64,000 nucleotides of DNA from Marilutibacter penaei (GTDB taxonomy: Bacteria; Pseudomonadota; Gammaproteobacteria; Xanthomonadales; Xanthomonadaceae): assembly GCF_014145395.1 (NCBI RefSeq), contig NZ_JACHTE010000003.1, positions 62,001 through 126,000 on the forward strand. Reading direction: 5' to 3'. Below are positions 55,032 through 64,000 of the stretch, piece after piece. Position numbers and translations under genes: made by a program. The notes beneath the pieces were generated by a model. That model made no database searches, was not told the origin of the DNA, and worked only from the letters and a program-made list of their open reading frames with translations. Position 1 is the first letter of the stretch. Every line of letters starts with the position of its first letter.

Positions 55032-55637
55032 ATGGCCAATCCCCTTGCCCGCGCCCGCTACCTGCTGGCTGCCCACACCCCCGCCCAATTGCCTCCCGAC
55101 GGCGGGTTCGAGGTGGCCTTCGCCGGGCGCTCCAATGCCGGCAAGTCCACCGCGCTCAACGCGCTGTGCCAGCAGAACGCGCTGGCGAGGGTCTCCAAGA
55201 CGCCCGGGCGTACCCAGCAACTGGTGTTCTTCGACATTCCCCCGAACACAGACCGCTACCTAGTCGACCTGCCCGGCTATGGCTACGCGAAGGTTCCCAA
55301 GGACCTGCAGGCGCACTGGCAGGCCTTCCTGGACCGCTATTTCCAGAACCGGGACGCCCTCAAGGGCCTGGTGGTGGTGATGGACATCCGCCACCCGCTG
55401 AAGGAGTACGACCGGCAGATGCTCGGGTACGCGGTCAACCGCGGGTTGCCGGCCCATGCGCTGCTGACCAAGGCCGACAAGCTGGGACGGGGACAGCAGG
55501 GCATGGCCTTGCAGGCGGTTCGCAAGGAACTCAAGGCGAACTTTGGCGACATCGTCAGCGTGCAGACGTTTTCCGGCGCGGCGAAGCTCGGCGTCGACGA
55601 GGCCCGCGAGGTCGTGGGGCGCTGGCTGGCGCTCTGA
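55032..55637 (+). CDS. engB: Ribosome-assembly GTPase EngB (YsxC/YihA)
   Basis: Essential-type GTPase for large-subunit ribosome assembly. The 201 residues carry G1 GRSNAGKST (32-40), G2 region TPGRTQ (58-63), G3 DLPGYGYA (79-86) and G4 TKADKL near residue 142. The start at 55032 gives the conserved N-terminus; the open frame extends upstream to 54948 without similarity. Lies back to back with the cytochrome c4 gene, an arrangement that, as I recall, is common in gammaproteobacteria. Confidence 0.95.
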   Translation: MANPLARARYLLAAHTPAQLPPDGGFEVAFAGRSNAGKSTALNALCQQNALARVSKTPGRTQQLVFFDIPPNTDRYLVDLPGYGYAKVPKDLQAHWQAFLDRYFQNRDALKGLVVVMDIRHPLKEYDRQMLGYAVNRGLPAHALLTKADKLGRGQQGMALQAVRKELKANFGDIVSVQTFSGAAKLGVDEAREVVGRWLAL

Positions 55638-55660
55638 GGCGCGCCCGCTTCACGCGCGCC
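55638..55660 (+). terminator. Hairpin directly after engB
   Basis: Seven-base inverted repeat GGCGCGC / GCGCGCC with a 9-base loop, starting at the base after the stop codon. No T run. Confidence 0.35.
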
Positions 55661-55773
55661 GCGGTGCCATGGACGGGTGCGCAGTGTTCCGCCCATGGCG
55701 TTGCCGGCGTCCGCGTGCCCGTTAAACTGCCCGCACCCCGTGGCGGATGCGCCGCCCCCCGACCGAGGTAGAC

Positions 55774-57138
55774 GTGTCCGGCCCCAGCAACGTCAAGGAC
55801 GCCAGGATCGAGAGCCGCGACGACCTGCTCGAGTTCATCGGCGGGGAGCCACGGCCGCGAGCGGCCTGGAAGATCGGCACCGAGCACGAGAAGTTCGGCT
55901 TCCGCACCGACGACCTGCGCCCACCGTCGTTCGATGGCGACCGCGGCATCGAAGCGGTGCTGAAAGGGCTGGTCCGCTTCGGCTGGGAGGAGGTCAGCGA
56001 GAACGGGCGCGTGATCGCCCTGACCCGCGATGGCGCTTCAGTCTCCCTGGAGCCGGCGGGACAGCTCGAACTGTCGGGGGCGCCGCTCGACAACCTCCAC
56101 CAGACCTGCCACGAGGCGGCCACCCACCTGCGTGAACTGCGTACCGTCGCCGAGCCGATGGGCCTGGGCTTCCTGGGCATGGGCTTCCAGCCGAAGTGGC
56201 GGCGGGAGGACATGCCGTGGATGCCGAAGGGGCGCTACCGGATCATGCGCGACTACATGCCGAAGGTCGGCTCGCTCGGCCTCGACATGATGACGCGCAC
56301 CTGCACGGTTCAGGTGAACCTCGATGTCGGCGGCGAGGCCGACATGGTGAAGAAGTTCCGCGTCTCGCTGGCGCTGCAGTCGGTGGCAACCGCGCTGTTC
56401 GCCGATTCGCCGTTCACCGAGGGCCGGCCGAACGGCTATCTCAGCTACCGCTCCCAGATATGGACCGATACCGACGCCGACCGCACCGGCCTGCTCGACT
56501 TCGTGTTCGAGGATGGCTTCGGTTACGAGCGTTACGTCGACTACCTGCTCGACGTGCCGATGTACTTCATATATCGCGATGGCACGTACATCGATGCGAG
56601 CGGTCAGTCCTTCCGCGACTTCCTCGAAGGCCGGCTGCCGGCGTTGCCGGGCGAGACGCCGCTGCTGCGCGATTGGGCCGACCACTGCACCACGGTGTTT
56701 CCCGAAGTCCGGTTGAAGAAGTACCTGGAAATGCGCGGTGCCGACTCGGGACCGTGGAACCGGATCTGCGCATTGCCCGCGTTCTGGGTCGGCCTGCTCT
56801 ATGACGACACCGCGCTCGACGCCGCCTGGGACCTCGTCAAGGACTTCAGCCTCGCCGAGCTGCACGCGTTGCGTGATGGCGTGCCCCGCCACGGCTTCAG
56901 GCTGCCGTTCCGTGGCGGCAGCGTCCTGGACCTGGCCCGTCGCGCGCTGGAAATCTCCGCGCACGGCCTGCGTCGACGGGATCGGCTTGGCGTCGAGGCG
57001 CGCGACGAGGTGCACTACCTGGAACCCCTGATGGAGTTCGTTGAAGCGGGGATCACCCCGGCGGAACGCAAGCTGGAGCTGTTCCACGGTGCGTGGAACG
57101 GTTCGATCGATCCCGTCTTCCGTGAGTTCGCTTATTGA
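55774..57138 (+). CDS. gshA: Glutamate-cysteine ligase (plant/proteobacterial GCS2 type)
   Basis: First step of glutathione synthesis: joins glutamate and cysteine with ATP. The 454 residues have the family blocks WKIGTEHEKFGF (near residue 35), TRDGASVSLEPAGQLELSG (near 80-98) and MMTRTCTVQVNLD (near 170). A GTG start at 55774 with a GAGG site 9 bases upstream is chosen; an in-frame ATG at 55747 is the alternative. Glutathione is the cofactor of the formaldehyde pathway encoded near the right end, though the two are not in one operon. Confidence 0.92.
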   Translation: MSGPSNVKDARIESRDDLLEFIGGEPRPRAAWKIGTEHEKFGFRTDDLRPPSFDGDRGIEAVLKGLVRFGWEEVSENGRVIALTRDGASVSLEPAGQLELSGAPLDNLHQTCHEAATHLRELRTVAEPMGLGFLGMGFQPKWRREDMPWMPKGRYRIMRDYMPKVGSLGLDMMTRTCTVQVNLDVGGEADMVKKFRVSLALQSVATALFADSPFTEGRPNGYLSYRSQIWTDTDADRTGLLDFVFEDGFGYERYVDYLLDVPMYFIYRDGTYIDASGQSFRDFLEGRLPALPGETPLLRDWADHCTTVFPEVRLKKYLEMRGADSGPWNRICALPAFWVGLLYDDTALDAAWDLVKDFSLAELHALRDGVPRHGFRLPFRGGSVLDLARRALEISAHGLRRRDRLGVEARDEVHYLEPLMEFVEAGITPAERKLELFHGAWNGSIDPVFREFAY

Positions 57139-57150
57139 GGACGGGTCCGC

Positions 57151-58095
57151 TCAGCGCCGTTGCAGCGTCCGGTTGCCGACGGCCCCCATGGTGATGGAGA
57201 CGCGTACGGTCGTCGGGCGATCGCCTTCGAACGGACTGAAGCGATACCGGGCCAGGCAGCGAGCCAGCACGTCGACCGTCTCGGTATTCGGGACGAAGTT
57301 TTCAAGCACGACGCGACCGGTTTCCCCGGAAGGCAGGACTTCCACGATCCACGACGCCGAGGCGGAGCCCACGCCTTCGATGACATTCTGGTAGCAGGTT
57401 TCCGCTTCGGGCAGCACGTGGGTAAGCACGGGATCCTGCGCGGAGATACGGCCGCGCCGCCCTTCGAAACGGTCGCGCATGCGGGCCGCGACGGCTTCGC
57501 CGTGGGTCGCGAGGTAATCGTCGAGGTCCTCGCGGATGGTCCGGCGGGACAGCGGCGGGCGGGTCAGCCGGCGGGCGACCAGGTCGCTGCGGGCCAGCAG
57601 GTGGCTGTTGTAAGCCGATCGCATGAATCGCGCTGACTCGGTCTCGTCGACGTAGTCCGCCTGCACGTCCTGTACGAAATGCAGGTAGACCTGGGTCCAC
57701 TGCATCGCCTCGCGTGCGTGGGCGTGTCGCATCTCCATTTCCGCGAGGTCGGCATACGCAGGCAGGTAACCGTCCTCCGCCATGGGCAGGATCAGCGCCC
57801 GGGCCTTCTCCACGTCCTGCGGTAGCGGGTTGCCGGGGAGGTACGGGCCGTGCCGGTACAACTGGCCCAGGGTGTAGCCGAACTCGGGGCAGTCGGTCCG
57901 CGTCGCCAGCCCCTCATAGGCAGCGAGGGCGGCGGATCGGCGCTCCTCCGGTGCCGCCGGGTCCAGCAGGTCGAGGATCGCGTCGTGCGGCAGCGAGGCA
58001 TAGGCGACGTCACAGGCCGTGCCATTGCCCTGCCGTTCGACGGCGTGGGCGGGCAGCGCCAGCAGCAGCCACCCGATGATGAGTCCGTATTTCAT
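57151..58095 (-). CDS. Exported protein with helical-repeat body and TonB-C-like end
   Basis: A 314-residue protein of unknown function. It has a clear signal peptide (residues 1-18, LALPAHA). Residues ~25-150 look like a Sel1/TPR-type helical array (LGQLYRHGPYLPGN, ALILPMAEDGYLPAYADLAEM). The last ~75 residues (ASWIVEVLPSGETGRVVLEN, then VLARCLARYRFSPFEG and TVRVSITMG) resemble the C-terminal domain of TonB-like energy transducers, including the RYRFSPF turn. There is no membrane anchor besides the signal, so it is not a working TonB. It is convergent with gshA with 12 bases between stops. Confidence 0.7.
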   Translation of the reverse strand: MKYGLIIGWLLLALPAHAVERQGNGTACDVAYASLPHDAILDLLDPAAPEERRSAALAAYEGLATRTDCPEFGYTLGQLYRHGPYLPGNPLPQDVEKARALILPMAEDGYLPAYADLAEMEMRHAHAREAMQWTQVYLHFVQDVQADYVDETESARFMRSAYNSHLLARSDLVARRLTRPPLSRRTIREDLDDYLATHGEAVAARMRDRFEGRRGRISAQDPVLTHVLPEAETCYQNVIEGVGSASASWIVEVLPSGETGRVVLENFVPNTETVDVLARCLARYRFSPFEGDRPTTVRVSITMGAVGNRTLQRR

Positions 58096-58183
58096 CCCCC
58101 GTCCCCCAGCGTCCCGGACGCACTGCCGCCCCGGTTGGCAGCGCGAGGACTATCGCATGGCCGGTTGTCCACGGATAGACGTC

Positions 58184-58201
58184 TGGTTGCGGCCGCAACC
58201 A
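58184..58201. promoter_or_regulatory. 18-base perfect palindrome upstream of ppc
   Basis: TGGTTGCGGCCGCAACCA, 37 bases before the ppc start, in the 143-base gap shared with the divergent exported-protein gene. Size and place suit an operator for a dimeric regulator of ppc, but no known binding site was recognised. Confidence 0.45.
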
Positions 58202-58238
58202 ACGGGCAGTGCTTGTTGCAGTGCGGTAGGCTGGGGGG

Positions 58239-60992
58239 ATGAGTCAGACACCTCCCCCCGCCGTCGAACCTTCCGAAGAGCCCCTGCGCAGCGTCGATTT
58301 CGCGCCTACCGATGCCCTGTTGCGCGAGGACGTGAAAACCCTGGGCGCCCTGGTGGGCGAAATCCTGGCCGAACAGCGCGGTCCTGCTTTCCTCGAGGAA
58401 GTGGAAGGGCTGCGCCGGACGGCCATCCGCCGTCGCGAGTCCGGCGGACCGGTCGACGAACTGGCCGGGGCGCTGGCCGGCATCGAGCTTTCGCAGGCCA
58501 GCGACCTCGTGCGTGCGTTCGCGACCTATTTCCAGGCCGTCAACCTGGCCGAACGTGTGCACCGCATCCGCCGCCGCCGCGACTACGAGCGCAGTGGCGC
58601 GCGGCCGCAGCCCGGCAGCCTGCGCGACGTGCTCGGCGGGCTGGCCCGGCAAGGGGTGAGCGCGGAAGAGGTGGCGGCCCTGCTGCCGCGCCTGCGCATC
58701 GAGCCGGTGTTCACCGCCCACCCGACCGAAGCCGTGCGACGCGTCCTGCTCGAGAAGGAACGGCAGATCGTCAGCTGCCTGGTCGACGACATCGACCGTG
58801 GCCTGACGCCTGCGGAACGCCGGGCGGATCGCGAGCGCATGCGGCAGGCGCTGACGGCCAGCTGGCAGACCGCGGAGGCGCCGGTGGCCAAGCCGAGCGT
58901 CGCCGACGAATTCGAGCACGTGGGTTTCTACCTGTCCGAAGTCCTGTACAAAGTGCTGCCCGTCTTCCATGAAGCGTTCGACGAGGCCTTGCGCGAGACC
59001 TACGGCCTGGACGACGTGCTGCCCCCCCTGCTGGGTTTCGGCACCTGGGTGGGCGGCGACATGGACGGCAACCCGAACGTCGGCGCGGACACCATCGTGG
59101 CGTCGCTCGTGGGGCAGCGGGGCCTGGTCCTGGCGGCGTACAAGCGCGATATCGCTGCGCTCGCCGAGTCGTTGAGCCAGTCGGTGCATCGCGTGGCCGT
59201 CGACGACGCGGTGCTGGAACGCCTGCAGGCCTACCGGTCCCTCCTGCCCCGCGCGGCCGAGCGCCTGCGTCCGCGCCATGCGGACATGCCGTATCGCAAC
59301 CTGCTGGCGCTGATGGCCGATCGCCTCGACCTGACCGCCGCGGAAGCCCCGGACGGCTATCCGGATGCCGCGGCGTTCCTGGAGGACGTGGAGGCGATCG
59401 AAGCGAGCCTCGCCGCGAACGGCGGCGCCCACGCCGGCCTGTTCGCGGTGCGCCGTCTGCGCCGTCGCGCGCAGTGCTTCGGCTTCCACCTCGCCAGCCT
59501 GGACCTGCGGCAGGATTCCGCCGTCCACGATGCGGCGCTGTCAGCGGTCCTGGAAGATGCCGACTGGGCGTCCCGCCCCGCCGGGGAACGGGCCGCACGC
59601 CTGCACGGCATCGTGTCCGGCGAAGACGAAGTGCCCGCGGTGGAGCCGGATCCGGCCGCTTCCGTGCTCGCGGTGTTCCGGGCCGTCGCCGAGCTGCGTC
59701 CGCGCTTCGGCGAGCGCGCATTCGGGCCTTACATCATCAGCATGAGTCGCAGTGCCGCGGATGCGCTGGCGGTCCTCGCGCTGGCCCGTGTCGCACGCTG
59801 CATGGACGACGAGGGGCACGTCCCGCTCGACGTCGCGCCCCTGTTCGAGACGGTCGACGACCTCGCGGCCGCGCCGTCCACGCTCAAGGCGCTGTTCGCC
59901 GACCCGCACTACCGGGCCCATCTCGCGTCCCGCGGCAATCGCCAGGTGGTGATGCTGGGGTACTCCGACAGCGCGAAGGACGGCGGCATCGTCGCGTCGC
60001 GCTGGGCCCTGCAGCAGACCCAGGTGGAGCTGACGCGGCTGGCCGAGGAAAGCGGCATCCGGATCGCGTTCTTCCACGGTCGCGGCGGGTCGCTGAGTCG
60101 CGGCGGGGGCAAGACCGAGCGGGCGGTGATCGCCGCGCCGCGCGGCTCGGTGGACGGTTACCTGCGCCTGACCGAACAGGGCGAAGTGATCCATCGCAAG
60201 TACGGCATCCGCGCGATCGCGCTGCGCAACCTCGAGCAGACCACCGGTGCCGTGCTGCGCGCCACCCTGCGCCCGCGCCCGCCGGAACCGCGCGAGGCCG
60301 AATGGCGACGCATCGCCGCCGGGCTCGCGGGGGATGCGCGGGCGCATTATCGGGCGCTGGTGCACGAGCACCCGGATTTTCCCGCCTATTTCCGGGCGGC
60401 GACCCCGATCGATGTGATCGAGCGCCTGCGTATCGGCTCGCGCCCGGCCAAGCGCGCCACCGGCGCCGGCGCGCCCGGCATCGGTACCCTGCGGGCGATC
60501 CCCTGGGTGTTCGCGTGGGCGCAGAACCGCTGCGGGATGACCGCGTGGTACGGCGTCGGCACCGCGCTGTCCAAGGCCCTGGACACGCACGGGCGCGAGG
60601 TCCTGGCCGAAATGGCGCGTGACTGGGCCTTCTTCGGAACCCTGGTCGACGACGTCGAGATGGTCCTGGCCAAGTCCGATCCGGACATCTTCGAGCGCTA
60701 TTCGCGATTGTCGGGCGACCTGCATGCCCGCATGCATGCGGACATCGCCGGGGAGTTCGAGCGCACCCGCTCGGCCATCCTCACGATCAAGGGCGAGGAT
60801 GACCTGCTGGCGTTCGACCGGCGCCTGGGGCAGTCGATCCGGCTGCGCAATCCCTATGTCGATCCGATCAGCCTGCTGCAGGTCGACCTGCTCGCACGCT
60901 GGCGCGAGGCCGGCAGTCCGGACGACGAACGCCTGCGCGCGCTGATGGCGACCGTGAACGGCATCGCCGCCGGCATCCAGAACACCGGTTGA
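58239..60992 (+). CDS. ppc: Phosphoenolpyruvate carboxylase
   Basis: Adds bicarbonate to phosphoenolpyruvate to give oxaloacetate, refilling the TCA cycle. The 917 residues match the bacterial enzyme. Catalytic H161 in FTAHPTEA, K580 in GYSDSAKDGG, the glycine/arginine loop FHGRGGSLSRGGG, and the invariant QNTG at the C-terminus are all present. The start is preceded by GGCTGGGGGG. Transcribed with tag, which begins 9 bases downstream. Confidence 0.96.
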   Translation: MSQTPPPAVEPSEEPLRSVDFAPTDALLREDVKTLGALVGEILAEQRGPAFLEEVEGLRRTAIRRRESGGPVDELAGALAGIELSQASDLVRAFATYFQAVNLAERVHRIRRRRDYERSGARPQPGSLRDVLGGLARQGVSAEEVAALLPRLRIEPVFTAHPTEAVRRVLLEKERQIVSCLVDDIDRGLTPAERRADRERMRQALTASWQTAEAPVAKPSVADEFEHVGFYLSEVLYKVLPVFHEAFDEALRETYGLDDVLPPLLGFGTWVGGDMDGNPNVGADTIVASLVGQRGLVLAAYKRDIAALAESLSQSVHRVAVDDAVLERLQAYRSLLPRAAERLRPRHADMPYRNLLALMADRLDLTAAEAPDGYPDAAAFLEDVEAIEASLAANGGAHAGLFAVRRLRRRAQCFGFHLASLDLRQDSAVHDAALSAVLEDADWASRPAGERAARLHGIVSGEDEVPAVEPDPAASVLAVFRAVAELRPRFGERAFGPYIISMSRSAADALAVLALARVARCMDDEGHVPLDVAPLFETVDDLAAAPSTLKALFADPHYRAHLASRGNRQVVMLGYSDSAKDGGIVASRWALQQTQVELTRLAEESGIRIAFFHGRGGSLSRGGGKTERAVIAAPRGSVDGYLRLTEQGEVIHRKYGIRAIALRNLEQTTGAVLRATLRPRPPEPREAEWRRIAAGLAGDARAHYRALVHEHPDFPAYFRAATPIDVIERLRIGSRPAKRATGAGAPGIGTLRAIPWVFAWAQNRCGMTAWYGVGTALSKALDTHGREVLAEMARDWAFFGTLVDDVEMVLAKSDPDIFERYSRLSGDLHARMHADIAGEFERTRSAILTIKGEDDLLAFDRRLGQSIRLRNPYVDPISLLQVDLLARWREAGSPDDERLRALMATVNGIAAGIQNTG

Positions 60993-61001
60993 GGTCCTGG
61001 C

Positions 61002-62832
<1,831 letters not shown>

Positions 62833-62874
62833 TCGACGCTAACGCCGGCAACGCGAGCGCCAGCAACGTTTCCA

Positions 62875-62982
62875 GACGTGGGTGGGATTGGCTTTGCCGG
62901 ACCGTATGCGGCATGGATGCCGCATCCGAGCCCCCATGGATGGGTTCACGGCGAGTCCGGCAAAGCCAATCCCACCCGCGTC
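62875..62982. repeat. 108-bp inverted-repeat element with two internal hairpins
   Basis: Outer arms 62875-62901 and 62956-62982 pair over 27 positions: a perfect 21-base core plus 6 outer pairs with one G-T wobble. CCGT (62902) can pair with ACGG (62948) to extend the stem. The loop holds two smaller hairpins, ATGCGGCA/TGCCGCAT (62906-62925) and CCCA/TGGG (62934-62943), each closed by the same TGGA tetraloop. It fills most of the gap between frmA and fghA. Confidence 0.85.
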
Positions 62983-63030
62983 CCACTGCGAACGCAAGAA
63001 CGCCACCCGAACGCCATTGGATCCGCAACC

Positions 63031-63861
63031 ATGCAGAAAATCGAATCCCACGCCTGTTTCGGCGGCCGCCAGGAAGTCTGGCAACACCTGTCCGGCGTCC
63101 TCGGCTGCGAGATGCGTTTCGGCGTCTACCTGCCGCCACAGGTGGCGCTCGGGCCCTGCCCGGTGCTGTACTGGCTGTCCGGCCTGACTTGCAGCGAGCA
63201 GAACTTCATCACCAAGGCAGGGGCCCAGCGGTATGCCGCGGAACACGGCTTGATCCTGGTCGCGCCCGATACCAGTCCGCGTGGCGAGGATGTCGTCGAC
63301 GCTGACGGCTATGACCTCGGCAAGGGCGCCGGCTTCTACGTCAACGCGACCGAGGCGCCGTGGTCGCGCCACTACCGGATGCACGACTACGTGGTCGAGG
63401 AACTGCCGGCCCTGGTCGATGCCCACTTCCCGACCACCACCGCGCGCGGCATCAGCGGTCATTCGATGGGCGGCCACGGGGCGCTGGTGGTGGCGCTGCG
63501 CAACCCCGGGCGCTACCGCAGCGTCTCGGCGTTCTCGCCGATCGTCGCGCCGACGCGCGTGCCGTGGGGACAAAAGGCCTTCGGGGCCTACCTCGGGCTG
63601 GACACGGAAACCTGGCGCGAGTGGGATGCCTGCGAGCTGGTCGCCGGTGCGAAGGCGCGGCTGCCGCTGCTCGTCGACCAGGGCGAGGCCGACGAGTTCC
63701 TCGACCGGGAGCTGCAACCGTCGCGCCTGCAGGCCGCCTGCGAGGCTGCAGGCCATCCGCTGGAGTTGCGTCTGCAGCCCGGTTACGACCACAGCTATTA
63801 CTTCATCGCCAGTTTCATCGGCGACCACATCGCGCACCATGCGCGCGCACTGAAGGAGTAG
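63031..63861 (+). CDS. fghA: S-formylglutathione hydrolase
   Basis: Hydrolyses S-formylglutathione from FrmA to formate and glutathione. The 276-residue esterase-D-type enzyme has YWLSGLTCSEQNF near residue 47, APDTSPRGED near 78, nucleophile S145 in SGHSMGGHGA, and the closing GYDHSYYFIASFI with the catalytic histidine. The ATG at 63031 gives the conserved N-terminus; the upstream part of the frame covers the inverted-repeat element and is not coding. Confidence 0.95.
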   Translation: MQKIESHACFGGRQEVWQHLSGVLGCEMRFGVYLPPQVALGPCPVLYWLSGLTCSEQNFITKAGAQRYAAEHGLILVAPDTSPRGEDVVDADGYDLGKGAGFYVNATEAPWSRHYRMHDYVVEELPALVDAHFPTTTARGISGHSMGGHGALVVALRNPGRYRSVSAFSPIVAPTRVPWGQKAFGAYLGLDTETWREWDACELVAGAKARLPLLVDQGEADEFLDRELQPSRLQAACEAAGHPLELRLQPGYDHSYYFIASFIGDHIAHHARALKE

Positions 63862-63864
63862 GCC

Positions 63865-64000
63865 ATGCCCGCCGACCGCCGCATCAACTACATCGAGTTG
63901 CCTGCCGCCGACCTCGAGGCGGTCAAGGCGTTCTACGCCCGGGCGTTCGGCTGGACGTTCGTCGACTACGGTCCCGACTACGTGGCGTTCAACGATGGCG
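63865..64000 (+). CDS. VOC-family protein, N-terminal fragment
   Basis: The first 45 residues of a glyoxalase/bleomycin-resistance (VOC) fold protein, cut by the right edge. The start NYIELPAADLEAVKAFYARAFGW is the first beta-alpha unit of the fold (given in part: IELPAADLEAVKAFY), and the gene begins 3 bases after fghA behind AAGGAG. Likely in the frmA-fghA operon. The enzymatic activity cannot be told. Confidence 0.8.
   Translation, partial: MPADRRINYIELPAADLEAVKAFYARAFGWTFVDYGPDYVAFNDG

Noticed and set aside
62881-62976. Reading the frmA-fghA inverted repeat as a tRNA gene
   Set aside because: The fold has one long stem and only two small hairpins, without the arms, conserved loop bases or CCA region of a tRNA.

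Overview
The window looks like chromosomal DNA of a high-GC gammaproteobacterium of the Xanthomonadaceae/Lysobacteraceae type (Luteimonas- or Lysobacter-like). This is inferred from the GC-rich codon use, four large TonB-dependent receptors (two of the Xanthomonas/Caulobacter carbohydrate type), and the housekeeping genes present. No rRNA, tRNA, CRISPR array, insertion sequence or phage gene was seen.

Left part (1-9.5 kb): an assimilatory nitrate cluster on the + strand (end of a NarK/NasA-type nitrate porter, nirB, nirD, a nasA-type nitrate reductase and a uroporphyrinogen-III methyltransferase for siroheme). The genes are nearly contiguous, with 1-3 base gaps or overlaps after nirB. A pteridine reductase-like SDR, a MidA-type methyltransferase and a VanZ-like membrane protein follow.

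9.5-21 kb: a TonB-dependent receptor, then a minus-strand operon (lytic transglycosylase, NDUFA9-like SDR, CCA-adding enzyme), a TauE/SafE permease, and a second TonB-dependent receptor.

20.6-51.3 kb: a large plant cell-wall (pectin/rhamnogalacturonan plus xylose) utilisation region. It encodes two family 1 pectate lyases, a CE12-type rhamnogalacturonan acetylesterase, two further esterases, a GH95 and a GH43 enzyme, two tandem TonB-dependent receptors, a TRAP transporter with an MhpD-like hydratase, a xylose isomerase/xylulokinase/xylose symporter operon, the intracellular route from unsaturated uronate to pyruvate (an RpiB/LacAB-type isomerase, KduD, KDG kinase, KDPG aldolase), an exported cupin and one LacI-type regulator. 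Seven copies of a 16-bp motif (TGACACCG + NTGGNCAA-like) lie upstream of every main transcription unit of this region. They define a probable single regulon, most simply controlled by the LacI protein encoded inside it. Genes for the saturated galacturonate route, a KduI and an oligogalacturonide hydrolase/lyase are not in the window.

51.3-64 kb: housekeeping genes: an endonuclease/phosphatase-family protein, two DsbA-like proteins, a di-haem cytochrome c4 with a long acidic tail, the GTPase EngB, glutamate-cysteine ligase, an exported protein with a TonB-C-like end, PEP carboxylase, 3-methyladenine glycosylase, and the glutathione-dependent formaldehyde pair (frmA, fghA). The pair is separated by a striking 108-bp inverted repeat that can fold into a long stem capped by two hairpins. 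A VOC-family gene is cut by the right edge.
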